Below, piece by piece: positions 56,696 to 64,000 of a stretch of 64,000 bases of DNA. Origin of the DNA: Trichococcus pasteurii (lineage in GTDB: Bacteria; Bacillota; Bacilli; Lactobacillales; Aerococcaceae); NCBI RefSeq assembly GCF_900112935.1, contig NZ_FONM01000001.1, forward strand, positions 363,132 through 427,131. The letters are read 5' to 3'. The notes under the pieces were generated by a model. That model saw only the letters and a program-made list of their open reading frames with translations, was not told the origin of the DNA and searched no databases. The first letter of the stretch is position 1; each line of letters opens with the position of its first letter. The translations under genes were made by a program, and so were the position numbers.

Positions 56696-57370
56696 CTATC
56701 CTGCTTGGTTGCCGTTGTAGCTGACCAATGTGGCGTTCTGGACGCCTTCGATGGCGCTCAATTCATTCATGAAGCTTGTTTCGTTGTTCTTGACTTTTAC
56801 TTCATAGATCAATTCCGGTTGGCCGTCTGTGATGCTCTTGGATTTTACGATGACTTTGCCGAAACGGTTTTTGATGATTTCGGTCGCCTGCAATTCCGCA
56901 TTCTCATTCTCCAGTTGCAGCATCAAAATGTAGGGGGCCGAAGAATCGACCTTTCCTGTCAGAACGAGCAGGATGACCGTGATGAATGCAGATCCGAGGA
57001 AAGCCAGAGAATACAAGCCAGCTCCCAGGATGATGCCGACGCTGATCGACCAGAAAAGGAAGACCAGGTCAAGCGGCTCCTTGATGGCGGTACGGAAGCG
57101 GACGATAGAAAGGGCACCGACCATCCCCAAGGAAAGGACTACGTTGGAAGTTACAGCCAGGATGACGAAAGTCGTCAGGACCGTCAGCAGCACCAAAGAA
57201 GTGTTGAAGGGTTTCGAATACATGACGCCGGCATAGGTTTTTTTATAGATGAAGAAGATGAACAGGCCGATGAAGAGCGCCGATAGCAGGGAAACCGAAG
57301 CCGCTGCGATTGAAAAATCGGAAGTTGCCTCCAAAAAACTGTTTTTTAAGATGTCTGTAAATGTTGTCAT
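56696..57370 (-). CDS. DUF4956 membrane protein
   Basis: A 224-residue protein with four membrane helices in the N-terminal 130 residues (LLSALFIGLFIFFIY, SLVLLTVLTTFVILAV, GVALSIVRFRTAIKEP-like block, SIVRFRTAIKEPLDLVFLFW) and a C-terminal ferredoxin-like cytosolic domain. DUF4956 proteins accompany VTC-type polymerases and CotH/DUF4353 surface proteins. AGGAGGAACATTGAA precedes the ATG. Confidence 0.88.
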   Translation of the reverse strand: MTTFTDILKNSFLEATSDFSIAAASVSLLSALFIGLFIFFIYKKTYAGVMYSKPFNTSLVLLTVLTTFVILAVTSNVVLSLGMVGALSIVRFRTAIKEPLDLVFLFWSISVGIILGAGLYSLAFLGSAFITVILLVLTGKVDSSAPYILMLQLENENAELQATEIIKNRFGKVIVKSKSITDGQPELIYEVKVKNNETSFMNELSAIEGVQNATLVSYNGNQAG

Positions 57371-57395
57371 TTCAATGTTCCTCCTGGGTATTTTC

Positions 57396-58082
57396 TTATA
57401 TTTGGTTTAGGTGTCTTCCGATGACGTATTTTGAATGGGAGGTGCTGGTTGTTTCTTCTGTCTGGACCAGACTTTGGATCCATTCCGGCAGATAGTTGTC
57501 GAATTTGACTTCCAGTACGCAGTCAATCCCGGGTTCTCGTATTCCGATACGGCCATCATGGAAGAAAGCGGCTACTTGCGTGCTGGCATGCATATCAAAA
57601 TCCAGTGTGATGCGTGTGTTCCCTGGTCCATAGGCGAAAGCTTCCCGCTCGTAGGTGATGATCACTTTCGGCTCCATGCACTGGCTTTTGCACTTTGCAT
57701 AAAATTCCTGCAGCAACGGATGGCTCGCATCAGCAAGGCAGTCATATTTTTTTTGGATAAGCTGGTCGGCCATGTCTTTCGTGATACAGGCGCTCTGTTT
57801 GTAACCGACTGCTCCGTCCTTGACTTTCTTCTCCAGGCGGATAAAGGAAGCGTCATTGTTGTAATAACGGATCCGGAACTTCTCGCGGTAACTTCGGCCA
57901 TCCTCTTTGTCCCAATAAGCATCGTCATAAATCGTGTCAAAATAGAGACTCCTGATGCTATAGCTGTTGCCTACTGAATTCTCGTCATGTTTCAGGACCT
58001 TTCTCAGCCGACTTGTGAGGATGACTTTGTTTTTTTGGGAAATTTCGTGTTTGAATTCGTTTCGGTAGCATATTTCGCTCAT
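57396..58082 (-). CDS. VTC-domain polyphosphate polymerase-like protein
   Basis: A 228-residue VTC/CYTH-like tunnel enzyme. Basic and acidic tunnel residues are visible: YRNEFKHEI, SIRSLYFDT, REKFRIRYYN, IRLEKKVKDG, ITYEREAF and CVLEVKFD. In yeast the domain makes polyphosphate from ATP; in bacteria the partner DUF4956 may be its membrane component. It starts the surface operon and has its own promoter, since a terminator separates it from the kinase gene. Confidence 0.88.
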   Translation of the reverse strand: MSEICYRNEFKHEISQKNKVILTSRLRKVLKHDENSVGNSYSIRSLYFDTIYDDAYWDKEDGRSYREKFRIRYYNNDASFIRLEKKVKDGAVGYKQSACITKDMADQLIQKKYDCLADASHPLLQEFYAKCKSQCMEPKVIITYEREAFAYGPGNTRITLDFDMHASTQVAAFFHDGRIGIREPGIDCVLEVKFDNYLPEWIQSLVQTEETTSTSHSKYVIGRHLNQI

Positions 58083-58239
58083 AACGCTCGACCTCGTTTC
58101 TTTGTTTCTCTTGATGTCCTTATTCTATGCCGATCCGGAAAACAATTCTCCGTAAACAGAGCGGAGAGTTGTTGCAAAAATGGAGCAAAATGAGCGGAAA
58201 GATGCGTAAATTCGATAGCGGACCGAATACCAGCGCAAA

Positions 58240-58292
58240 AAGGACCGAAACGCTAGCCTATGGGGGCGGGCAGCGTTTCGGTCCAAGTTTTA
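58240..58292. terminator. bidirectional terminator between kinase and VTC genes
   Basis: GGACCGAAACGCT pairs with AGCGTTTCGGTCC; T-runs lie outside both arms. Confidence 0.85.
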
Positions 58293-58298
58293 TTTTAT

Positions 58299-59729
58299 TC
58301 AGGAATTGTTTTTTTGCGGCAGGATGATCGTGAAAGTTGTTCCTTTTGCGGAGGACATGACTTCTATGCGTCCGCCGTAAGTATGCACGATTGATTGGAC
58401 GATGGAGAGCCCGATGCCGTGCACGCCTTTGTTGCCTTTATAGAAGCGGTCGAAAATATGCGGCAGGTCTGCCTTGGAAATCGGTTCGCCATCATTGTGG
58501 ATGGTGATCATGATCCGGTTGTCTATCTCCTTGCAGCCCAAGCGGATGATGCCTTTTGCGTAACGCAGGGCGTTGGAGATGAGATTCTGGAAGGCCCGTT
58601 CAAAATCCCGCTCATCGTAATGGAACAGGACAGGATCCTTCTGGAAGTCGAACAGCACTTGCAGATTTTGTTGATTGCTGACGCTGGCGTAGCGTTCAGC
58701 GGTATAGGCCAACGTCTCGCGGATGTCATTTGTGCTGGTCAATCGGTCCGATGAACGGGTCTCCAGTCGCGACAGGTAGAGGATATCCTCCACGAGCGTG
58801 CCCAATTTGTCGGTCTCGTTCTTGATGGCGATGGCACCTTTTTTGTCATCGATGATGCCTACCTCAATGCCTTCCGCGTTTGTCTTGATGATCTGCAACG
58901 GTGTCCGCAGTTCATGGGAAGCGTTCTGGAAGAACGTGCGCTGATCGGCGTCGTACAGCTTGAGCTTTTTGGTGGTCTCGTTCATGGTCGTCTTCAGTTC
59001 ATGGAGCTCCAGATCGATGAATTCCTCATCGATCGTCTGATAGTTCCCTTCACCGATCTCTTTCGCGAACAAAGCCAGCGTCTGCAACGGTTTCGTGATC
59101 CTTGAAACGAGCAGATAGGTGATGGTGGCAATGGTCACCAGTCCGATCAGCATGATGATCAACAGGATCTGATTCAGGTTCTGCTCGAAGACGAACAAAT
59201 CGGACATGTTCAGGAAGAACACCGCGTAGGTCCCTTCCTCCTCGGCATTGGGAGCGATGGAATAGTAGTAGAGATTATCCTCCAATTCCAATTTCCCATC
59301 GGCCGTCAATTCCAGCGTGATGTCGGAACTTTCCAGTCCGGAAACGAAATTCGTCAAGGTATCATCATCACTGAACCCCGTGTCCTGAATCTGCGGGAAC
59401 AGGATTTCAAAATCTTCGGAAATGATTGTCTTTTGGACACTGGATGCGAAGGCCGTATGCGGCTCTGGATTTTTGTCCCGGGGCTCATTCACAACGGTTG
59501 CATCCGATGCGGCAGGTTCCGGGTCCAATTTTTTGTCCTCATCGAAGGGGCGATCGATGTAATTTTGTCTCGCTTCAGCAAGCAGCGAGGCCGCGGCTGT
59601 TTCGATGTACTGGGTAAAGAAAAAATTGAACACCAGATAAATGAAGGCAAAGACGGCCGCCAACAACAAGGTGATGGTCGTCAGAAGCCGGATCTTCAAA
59701 CTTTTTTTCGATGTCTTCATCTTCATCAT
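58299..59729 (-). CDS. sensor histidine kinase
   Basis: A 476-residue kinase. Two membrane helices (about 12-35 and 185-207) enclose an extracellular sensor of about 150 residues; HAMP follows. The phospho-acceptor His is in NASHELRTPLQ (about 271), with N box NLISNALRYA and G boxes HGIGLSIV. Start 59729 overlaps the regulator stop (ATGATGA) after AAGGAG. With its regulator it may control the VTC/DUF4956/DUF4353 genes just downstream. Confidence 0.92.
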   Translation of the reverse strand: MMKMKTSKKSLKIRLLTTITLLLAAVFAFIYLVFNFFFTQYIETAAASLLAEARQNYIDRPFDEDKKLDPEPAASDATVVNEPRDKNPEPHTAFASSVQKTIISEDFEILFPQIQDTGFSDDDTLTNFVSGLESSDITLELTADGKLELEDNLYYYSIAPNAEEEGTYAVFFLNMSDLFVFEQNLNQILLIIMLIGLVTIATITYLLVSRITKPLQTLALFAKEIGEGNYQTIDEEFIDLELHELKTTMNETTKKLKLYDADQRTFFQNASHELRTPLQIIKTNAEGIEVGIIDDKKGAIAIKNETDKLGTLVEDILYLSRLETRSSDRLTSTNDIRETLAYTAERYASVSNQQNLQVLFDFQKDPVLFHYDERDFERAFQNLISNALRYAKGIIRLGCKEIDNRIMITIHNDGEPISKADLPHIFDRFYKGNKGVHGIGLSIVQSIVHTYGGRIEVMSSAKGTTFTIILPQKNNS

Positions 59730-60424
59730 GCAGACGACTCCTTCACGGTGAAGCCGAATCCCCAAACGGTCTCGATCTCGACTGTGGAGCCGGCAAGTTT
59801 TTTGCGCAGCCGTCTTACTGTATCATCGCAGGCCCGCGTCTCGATGTCCTTGCCGTATCCCCAGATCGAATCCAAAAGCTCGTCCCTGGAAACGGCACGG
59901 TTTTTGTTTTCGATTAGATAAACGAAAACATTGTATTCATTTGGTGTCAGGTTGAGGGAGACCCCATTTTGTTTGACGGACATGGCGGCCAGATCGATTT
60001 CGATATCACCGATCCGCAGCGTCGCTTCTTCCTGACGGGTCGGCAGGCGTTCCTGATCCATCTTGATGCGGCGAAGCATCGCTTTTACGCGCATATTCAG
60101 GGCGATGGCACTGAAGGGCTTCGTGAAGTAATCATCACTGCCCAAGTTGATGCCCGTCGCGTAATCCATGTCGCTGTCTTTTGCGGTCAGGATGATGATC
60201 GGCACCGAACTGATGTCGCGTATTTTTTTGGTGATTTCGAAACCGCTAGATCCCGGCATCATCACATCCAGGATGACCAGGTCCGGTTGTTTATCCAGGA
60301 AAGCATCGTAAAGCAGGTCGCCATTGGGAAAGTCGGATACCGCATAGCCCTCGCTCTCCAGAAACGTCTTCACCGTCAAACGGATGCCATCTTCATCTTC
60401 TGCGATATATATTTCTTCATTCAT
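59726..60424 (-). CDS. OmpR-family response regulator
   Basis: A 232-residue regulator: receiver domain with phospho-Asp53 in VILDVMMPG, Lys in ILTAKDSD, and a winged-helix output (about 130-230; LTPNEYNVFVYLIENKNRAVSRDELLDSIWGY). The start at 60424 follows GAGGTGGAAATAATT; longer in-frame upstream extension lacks a site. Confidence 0.93.
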   Translation of the reverse strand: MNEEIYIAEDEDGIRLTVKTFLESEGYAVSDFPNGDLLYDAFLDKQPDLVILDVMMPGSSGFEITKKIRDISSVPIIILTAKDSDMDYATGINLGSDDYFTKPFSAIALNMRVKAMLRRIKMDQERLPTRQEEATLRIGDIEIDLAAMSVKQNGVSLNLTPNEYNVFVYLIENKNRAVSRDELLDSIWGYGKDIETRACDDTVRRLRKKLAGSTVEIETVWGFGFTVKESSA

Positions 60425-60639
60425 AATTATTTCCACCTCATTCTTGTATCCAGTATAACCGATTTTCAATTGGAAGATTACGAAAAACTGCGGCAATCCT
60501 GCAGAAATTGGGGGCAGGCAAACACTATTTTTCCATCCCTCTGAAAATAGATGGCACATCGTCGGGACAAACTGGTAAAATAGCGTATAGTCCTTCGAGA
60601 AGTCGGGCTGTGAATCTTTGATTTTTGGAGGAATAAAAA

Positions 60640-61140
60640 ATGACCCTTACACATAGAAACGCAACTTTGGACGATGTGGAAGACATCGTCGCCATCTACA
60701 ATCAGACGATCCCCAGCCGGATGGTGACGGCCGATCTGGAGCCGGTGACCGTCAAACAAAAAATGGGCTGGTTCCTGGACCATTCGCCCAGCTACAGACC
60801 GATATGGGTTTTTGAAGAGGATGGGAAAATCTGCGCTTGGGTGAGCTTTCAGGCTTTCCACGAGCGCGCCGCCTACGATAAGACAGCAGAGTTGAGCATC
60901 TATATCCACGAAGACTACCGCGGCAAAAAAATGGGCACGCAGATCATGGAAACAGTATTGGCTGCCTGCGACGAGCTGGACATCACGAATCTGGTCTGCC
61001 TCATCTTCGGCCACAATGCCCCGAGCATCGGGCTGATGAAAAAATTCGGTTTCGAACAATGGGGATATTTACCGAGAGTGGCTGAACTCGACGGCATCGA
61101 ACGCGACCTCGTCTACATGGGCAAAAGAGTGCGCGACTGA
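60640..61140 (+). CDS. GNAT acetyltransferase, phosphinothricin-acetyltransferase-like
   Basis: A 166-residue acetyltransferase: RNATLDDVEDIVAIYNQTIPSR at the N-terminus, acetyl-CoA loop HEDYRGKKMGTQIME and FGHNAPSIGLMKKFGF. The family includes Pat/Bar and methionine sulfoximine acetylases. The natural substrate is unknown. GGAGGAATAAAAA precedes the ATG. Confidence 0.88.
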   Translation: MTLTHRNATLDDVEDIVAIYNQTIPSRMVTADLEPVTVKQKMGWFLDHSPSYRPIWVFEEDGKICAWVSFQAFHERAAYDKTAELSIYIHEDYRGKKMGTQIMETVLAACDELDITNLVCLIFGHNAPSIGLMKKFGFEQWGYLPRVAELDGIERDLVYMGKRVRD

Positions 61141-61149
61141 CCCTTGAAT

Positions 61150-61190
61150 CGGTAGCTCAAAGGATTAGAGGTCTTTTGAGCTACCGTTTT
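61150..61190 (+). terminator. terminator after the GNAT gene
   Basis: CGGTAGCTCAAA pairs with TTTGAGCTACCG, then TTTT. Confidence 0.8.
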
Positions 61191-61363
61191 GCAGATACAG
61201 AAACACGTATCCGTTATCTAGCATAAGCGGCTAAATTGAGTCTTGCTTACGATAAGTCTGTTGATATATTGTTAACATTGCGTTATTTTTATTGCAACCT
61301 CTATCCTTTTAGTATAATTAGTAAGTTAGTTTTTGAAATTATTTTATAAAGGATGGATGCAGC

Positions 61364-62257
61364 ATGTGGTTTATATTTGCGATAGTTTCCGTTTTGGCCT
61401 GGGGCACAGCGGATTTGTTTTATAAAAAAGGGAGCGATCCGAAAGACAAATATAGTTATCTGAAGATTGTCATTATGGTCGGTGCGGTCATGGGGATTCA
61501 TGCAGTCTACGTCATGCTGACTTCGGGAGTGGTCTACGATCCCAGAAACATGATCACGTATCTGCCGGTATCGGCGCTGTACATTTTATCGATGGCGGTC
61601 GGCTACGCCGGTCTGCGTTTTCTGGAACTGTCGATCTCTTCACCGGTACAGAACTCGTCCGGCGCGATATCCGGTTTGTTGACTTTCATTTTCCTGGGTC
61701 AGTCCATGACCGGGATCCAGTTTTTTGCGGTAGGCCTGATCACGGCCGGAGTCATCCTGCTGTCGGTATTCGAGCAACGCTTTGCCGAGGCGGAACGGAA
61801 AGAGAACAAGGAAATGGTTGACCGTAAGTATAAATATGGCGCAATCGCTTTGTTGTTCCCATTGGGATATGCATTGATCGATTCACTCGGGACATTCGCG
61901 GATGCCTGGGTCTTCGACAGAGGGATGGATGAGATGCAGGCGAACATTTCCTATGAATTGACATGGCTGATCGTTGCCGTTGTGGCTTGGGTCTATCTTG
62001 TCTGGTTCAAGAAGGAAACCTTCGCCTTGCGTGACCAGAAAGAACGCGGCTTGGCAGCCATCTTCGAAACATTGGGGCAATTCTTCTATGTGTTTGCGAT
62101 CAGCGCGAATGCAGTCATCGTTGCGCCACTGATTTCTTCCTATAGTATGGTATCCGTCATCCTTTCGCGCATCTTCCTGAAGGAAAAACTGACCGCAAAA
62201 CAATACGCGGTCATCGCGATGATTATGGTAGGGATCTTTATCTTGGGATTTGAATAG
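61364..62257 (+). CDS. DMT-superfamily (EamA-like) transporter
   Basis: A 297-residue membrane protein with ten hydrophobic segments in two halves. The first starts WFIFAIVSVLAWGTADLFYKK and the second ends LISSYSMVSVILSRIFLKEKL, typical of EamA repeats. Substrate unknown; metabolite efflux is the common role. AAGGATGGATGCAGC precedes the ATG. Confidence 0.85.
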   Translation: MWFIFAIVSVLAWGTADLFYKKGSDPKDKYSYLKIVIMVGAVMGIHAVYVMLTSGVVYDPRNMITYLPVSALYILSMAVGYAGLRFLELSISSPVQNSSGAISGLLTFIFLGQSMTGIQFFAVGLITAGVILLSVFEQRFAEAERKENKEMVDRKYKYGAIALLFPLGYALIDSLGTFADAWVFDRGMDEMQANISYELTWLIVAVVAWVYLVWFKKETFALRDQKERGLAAIFETLGQFFYVFAISANAVIVAPLISSYSMVSVILSRIFLKEKLTAKQYAVIAMIMVGIFILGFE

Positions 62258-62267
62258 TAACATTTCA

Positions 62268-62308
62268 GAAAAAACTCTCCTCAACCGAAAGTGAGAAGAG
62301 TTTTTTTG
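62268..62308 (+). terminator. terminator after the DMT gene
   Basis: AAAAACTCTCCTC pairs with GAGAAGAGTTTTTTT (with one bulge) around the loop AACCGAAAGT. Confidence 0.8.
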
Positions 62309-62329
62309 TTGGTTAACCCCGAAAAAATG

Positions 62330-62378
62330 TTAGGTATGCCAAAAAAACGTTTGTGCTAATCCGAAAAAAGTGTAGAAT
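62330..62378 (+). promoter_or_regulatory. mntH promoter with MntR/DtxR-like site
   Basis: TTGTGC (62351-62356), 16 bp, TAGAAT (62373-62378). TTAGGTATGCCAAA (62330-62343) is a near-palindrome resembling DtxR-family manganese operators, just upstream of the -35 box. Confidence 0.45.
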
Positions 62379-62415
62379 GAGATGTATAATATCAGGAAGA
62401 GAGAAGGGGTACACT

Positions 62416-63783
62416 ATGGAAAAGCAAACTGCTGTTCCAAAATTGAAAACAATGGAAGATGCTATCCCAAAAGGGTTCATAAGCAAAGCGCATAATGTCA
62501 GCCTTGAAGAAATAAACAGCTCTGTTACAATTCCTAAAAATGCAAATTTCTTAAAAAAATTATTGGCTTTCATGGGACCAGGCTCTTTGGTTGCCGTCGG
62601 GTATGTTGATCCCGGAAACTGGGCGACCTCGATAGCGGCAGGTTCGCGTTATGGCTACTCATTGTTGGCGGTCGTACTCTTATCCAGCGTACTGGCGATG
62701 ATGTTCCAAGAGATATCCGCTAGATTGGGGATAGCCACGAATATGGATCTCGCCCAAGCGACTCGCGCCACTGTCTCAAAACCGATCGCCTTTTTCCTTT
62801 GGATCTTGACGGAACTGGCCATCATGGCGACGGACATAGCCGAAGTCATCGGTTCCGCGTTGGCTTTGAATCTTTTGTTCCGTATCCCTTTGATTGTGGG
62901 GGTCGTGATCACCACAGCGGATGTGTTCCTGTTGCTGTTGCTGCAAAAAAAGGGATTCCGCTGGATCGAATCCATCGTCGGTGTCCTGATGTTCTCCATT
63001 TTTGGAATTTTTTTCTATGAGATGTTGATGGCTTCGCCGAACTGGGGTCCATTACTGCAAGGGTACTTACCGACTACGGAAATCATATCGAATCATGGCA
63101 TGCTGTTCTTGTCCTTGGGCATTTTGGGGGCAACGGTGATGCCGCACAATCTCTATCTGCATTCTTCGATTATCCAAAGCAGGGATTATGAACGGACAGA
63201 AGCAGGCAAGAAGGAAGCAGTCAAATTCGCAAAAATTGATTCTGTTCTATCTTTGAGTGGAGCCTTCGTTATCAACTCGCTTATTTTGATCGTCGGGGCA
63301 GCCGCTTTTCATGGATTGAACGAAAATGTAGGGGCGCTTGAAGATGCGTACAAATTGCTCAGCCCGACATTGGGTGCGGCTGCCGCAAGCAGCCTTTTCG
63401 CAGTAGCCTTACTTTGTTCAGGGCAAAATTCGACCATCACCGGCACTCTGAGTGGCCAAATCGTCATGGAGGGCTTTATCCATTTGAGGATGAAACCTTG
63501 GCTCCGGCGCATGATTACCCGTATCTTGGCCATCATTCCTGTCTTCATCGTCACTTTGTTGGCGGGCGAATCAGGAACCGAAAGTTTACTGATCTGGAGT
63601 CAGGTCATCCTGAGCCTGCAGTTGCCATTTGCGCTTATTCCGTTGCTGAAGATCACAAGTGATAAAAATAAAATGGGGTCCTTGGTCAATTCGCGACTGC
63701 AAAAGGTGCTATCTTGGGCAGCTACCTGTGTCATAATCGTGCTGAACATCTTTTTGGTTGTCAGCATCCTTTCCAAATTATAG
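62416..63783 (+). CDS. mntH: Nramp-family manganese transporter
   Basis: A 455-residue proton-coupled Mn(II) importer with 11 membrane segments. The metal-site motifs are YVDPGNWATS (about 62-71) and TVMPHNLYLHSS (about 240-251). The N-terminal 50 residues form a soluble tail. Start 62416 follows AGAAGGGG. Upstream site suggests Mn-dependent repression. Monocistronic. Confidence 0.93.
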   Translation: MEKQTAVPKLKTMEDAIPKGFISKAHNVSLEEINSSVTIPKNANFLKKLLAFMGPGSLVAVGYVDPGNWATSIAAGSRYGYSLLAVVLLSSVLAMMFQEISARLGIATNMDLAQATRATVSKPIAFFLWILTELAIMATDIAEVIGSALALNLLFRIPLIVGVVITTADVFLLLLLQKKGFRWIESIVGVLMFSIFGIFFYEMLMASPNWGPLLQGYLPTTEIISNHGMLFLSLGILGATVMPHNLYLHSSIIQSRDYERTEAGKKEAVKFAKIDSVLSLSGAFVINSLILIVGAAAFHGLNENVGALEDAYKLLSPTLGAAAASSLFAVALLCSGQNSTITGTLSGQIVMEGFIHLRMKPWLRRMITRILAIIPVFIVTLLAGESGTESLLIWSQVILSLQLPFALIPLLKITSDKNKMGSLVNSRLQKVLSWAATCVIIVLNIFLVVSILSKL

Positions 63784-63793
63784 AACAGTGCAA

Positions 63794-63830
63794 AACAGGG
63801 AGAGCCGTCATCTGCTCCCCCTGTTTTTTT
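63794..63830 (+). terminator. mntH terminator
   Basis: AAAACAGGG pairs with CCCTGTTTT around a loop of about 18 nt, followed by seven T. Confidence 0.8.
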
Positions 63831-63931
63831 GCTTCCGTTAACCTCTCAATACCGTGCAACCGATTCAAGCGCGATATATCGATTAAACGAAAGATGCAAA
63901 ACGGTCACTAGATTTCCGTCATTCGTTTGTT

Positions 63932-64000
63932 TTGTGCAAATCGACATTCTGAGGGATAATGATGGCGAGAGAAGTTGAGAGAAGGTATCAAATATGGAAA
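63932..64000 (+). promoter_or_regulatory. promoter and start of a gene running off the window
   Basis: TTGTGC (63932-63937), 17 bp, GATAAT (63955-63960), then GAGAGAAGG and an ATG at 63995 (MEK or MEN begins). Only two codons are inside the window, so the product is unknown. Confidence 0.45.

Overview
The window looks like a chromosome segment of a low-to-mid GC Gram-positive in the Lactobacillales, most probably the Carnobacteriaceae (a Trichococcus-like genome). This is inferred from strong AGGAGG ribosome sites with some TTG/GTG starts, LicT/BglP antitermination logic, a mevalonate rather than MEP isoprenoid pathway, PdxST vitamin B6 synthesis and a FeoAB plus Cys-rich protein iron system. 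No rRNA or tRNA was seen, so the species assignment is inference only.

Region by region. 1-7.5 kb is a defence-like zone: the trailing end of a type I-C-like CRISPR array, decayed gene fragments, an orphan HicB-like gene, and a three-gene cassette coding for a TerB-C-like protein, a BrxC/BrxD-type P-loop ATPase and an Lhr-like superfamily 2 helicase. The first gene of the cassette is split by an in-frame TAA, and a decayed copy of its promoter, operator and first codons lies 1.1 kb upstream. 7.7-13 kb holds a GntR/UTRA regulator, a Nudix hydrolase, a purine permease, a glyoxalase-like protein and guanine deaminase. 13-14.3 kb has a pentapeptide-repeat protein and a membrane protein. 14.4-20.6 kb is a beta-glucoside operon (LicT, EIIBCA, two 6-phospho-beta-glucosidases) with two RAT/terminator switches. 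20.9-23.9 kb is pdxT-pdxS and divergent pdxR. 24.2-26.8 kb pairs a GABA-type aminotransferase with an iron-type alcohol dehydrogenase.

27.5-37 kb is a carbohydrate locus: LacI with strikingly long palindromic operators, an ABC importer without its ATPase, two Gfo/Idh/MocA oxidoreductases, a ThuA-like protein, a TIM-barrel sugar isomerase-like protein and a ROK kinase. It has no glycoside hydrolase, and its gene set suggests an oxidative 3-keto-glycoside route. 37-40 kb has an HD hydrolase, an apparently intact IS607-type element with TnpA and TnpB, and a YaiI/YqxD protein. 40.4-46.3 kb carries thrC and the upper mevalonate pathway (thiolase, HMG-CoA synthase, HMG-CoA reductase). 46.4-51.2 kb has a half-size AI-2E-type membrane protein, feoAB with its Cys-rich partner and a DUF438/hemerythrin/PAS protein. 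51.6-60.5 kb ends in a surface/polyphosphate-type locus: Ctc, a beta-lactamase-fold serine hydrolase, a DUF4353 beta-helix lipoprotein, DUF4956, a VTC-domain protein and a two-component system. 60.6-64 kb has a GNAT acetyltransferase, a DMT transporter and MntH.

A theme that no standard feature type names is a set of short intergenic tandem arrays (about 17.6, 20.7, 40.2 and 44.8 kb, with single or degenerate units near 8.5 and 11.3 kb). Each unit carries a CCG(G) to (C)CGG hairpin with 14-15 nt between the two arms, and the units repeat every 50-52 bp.
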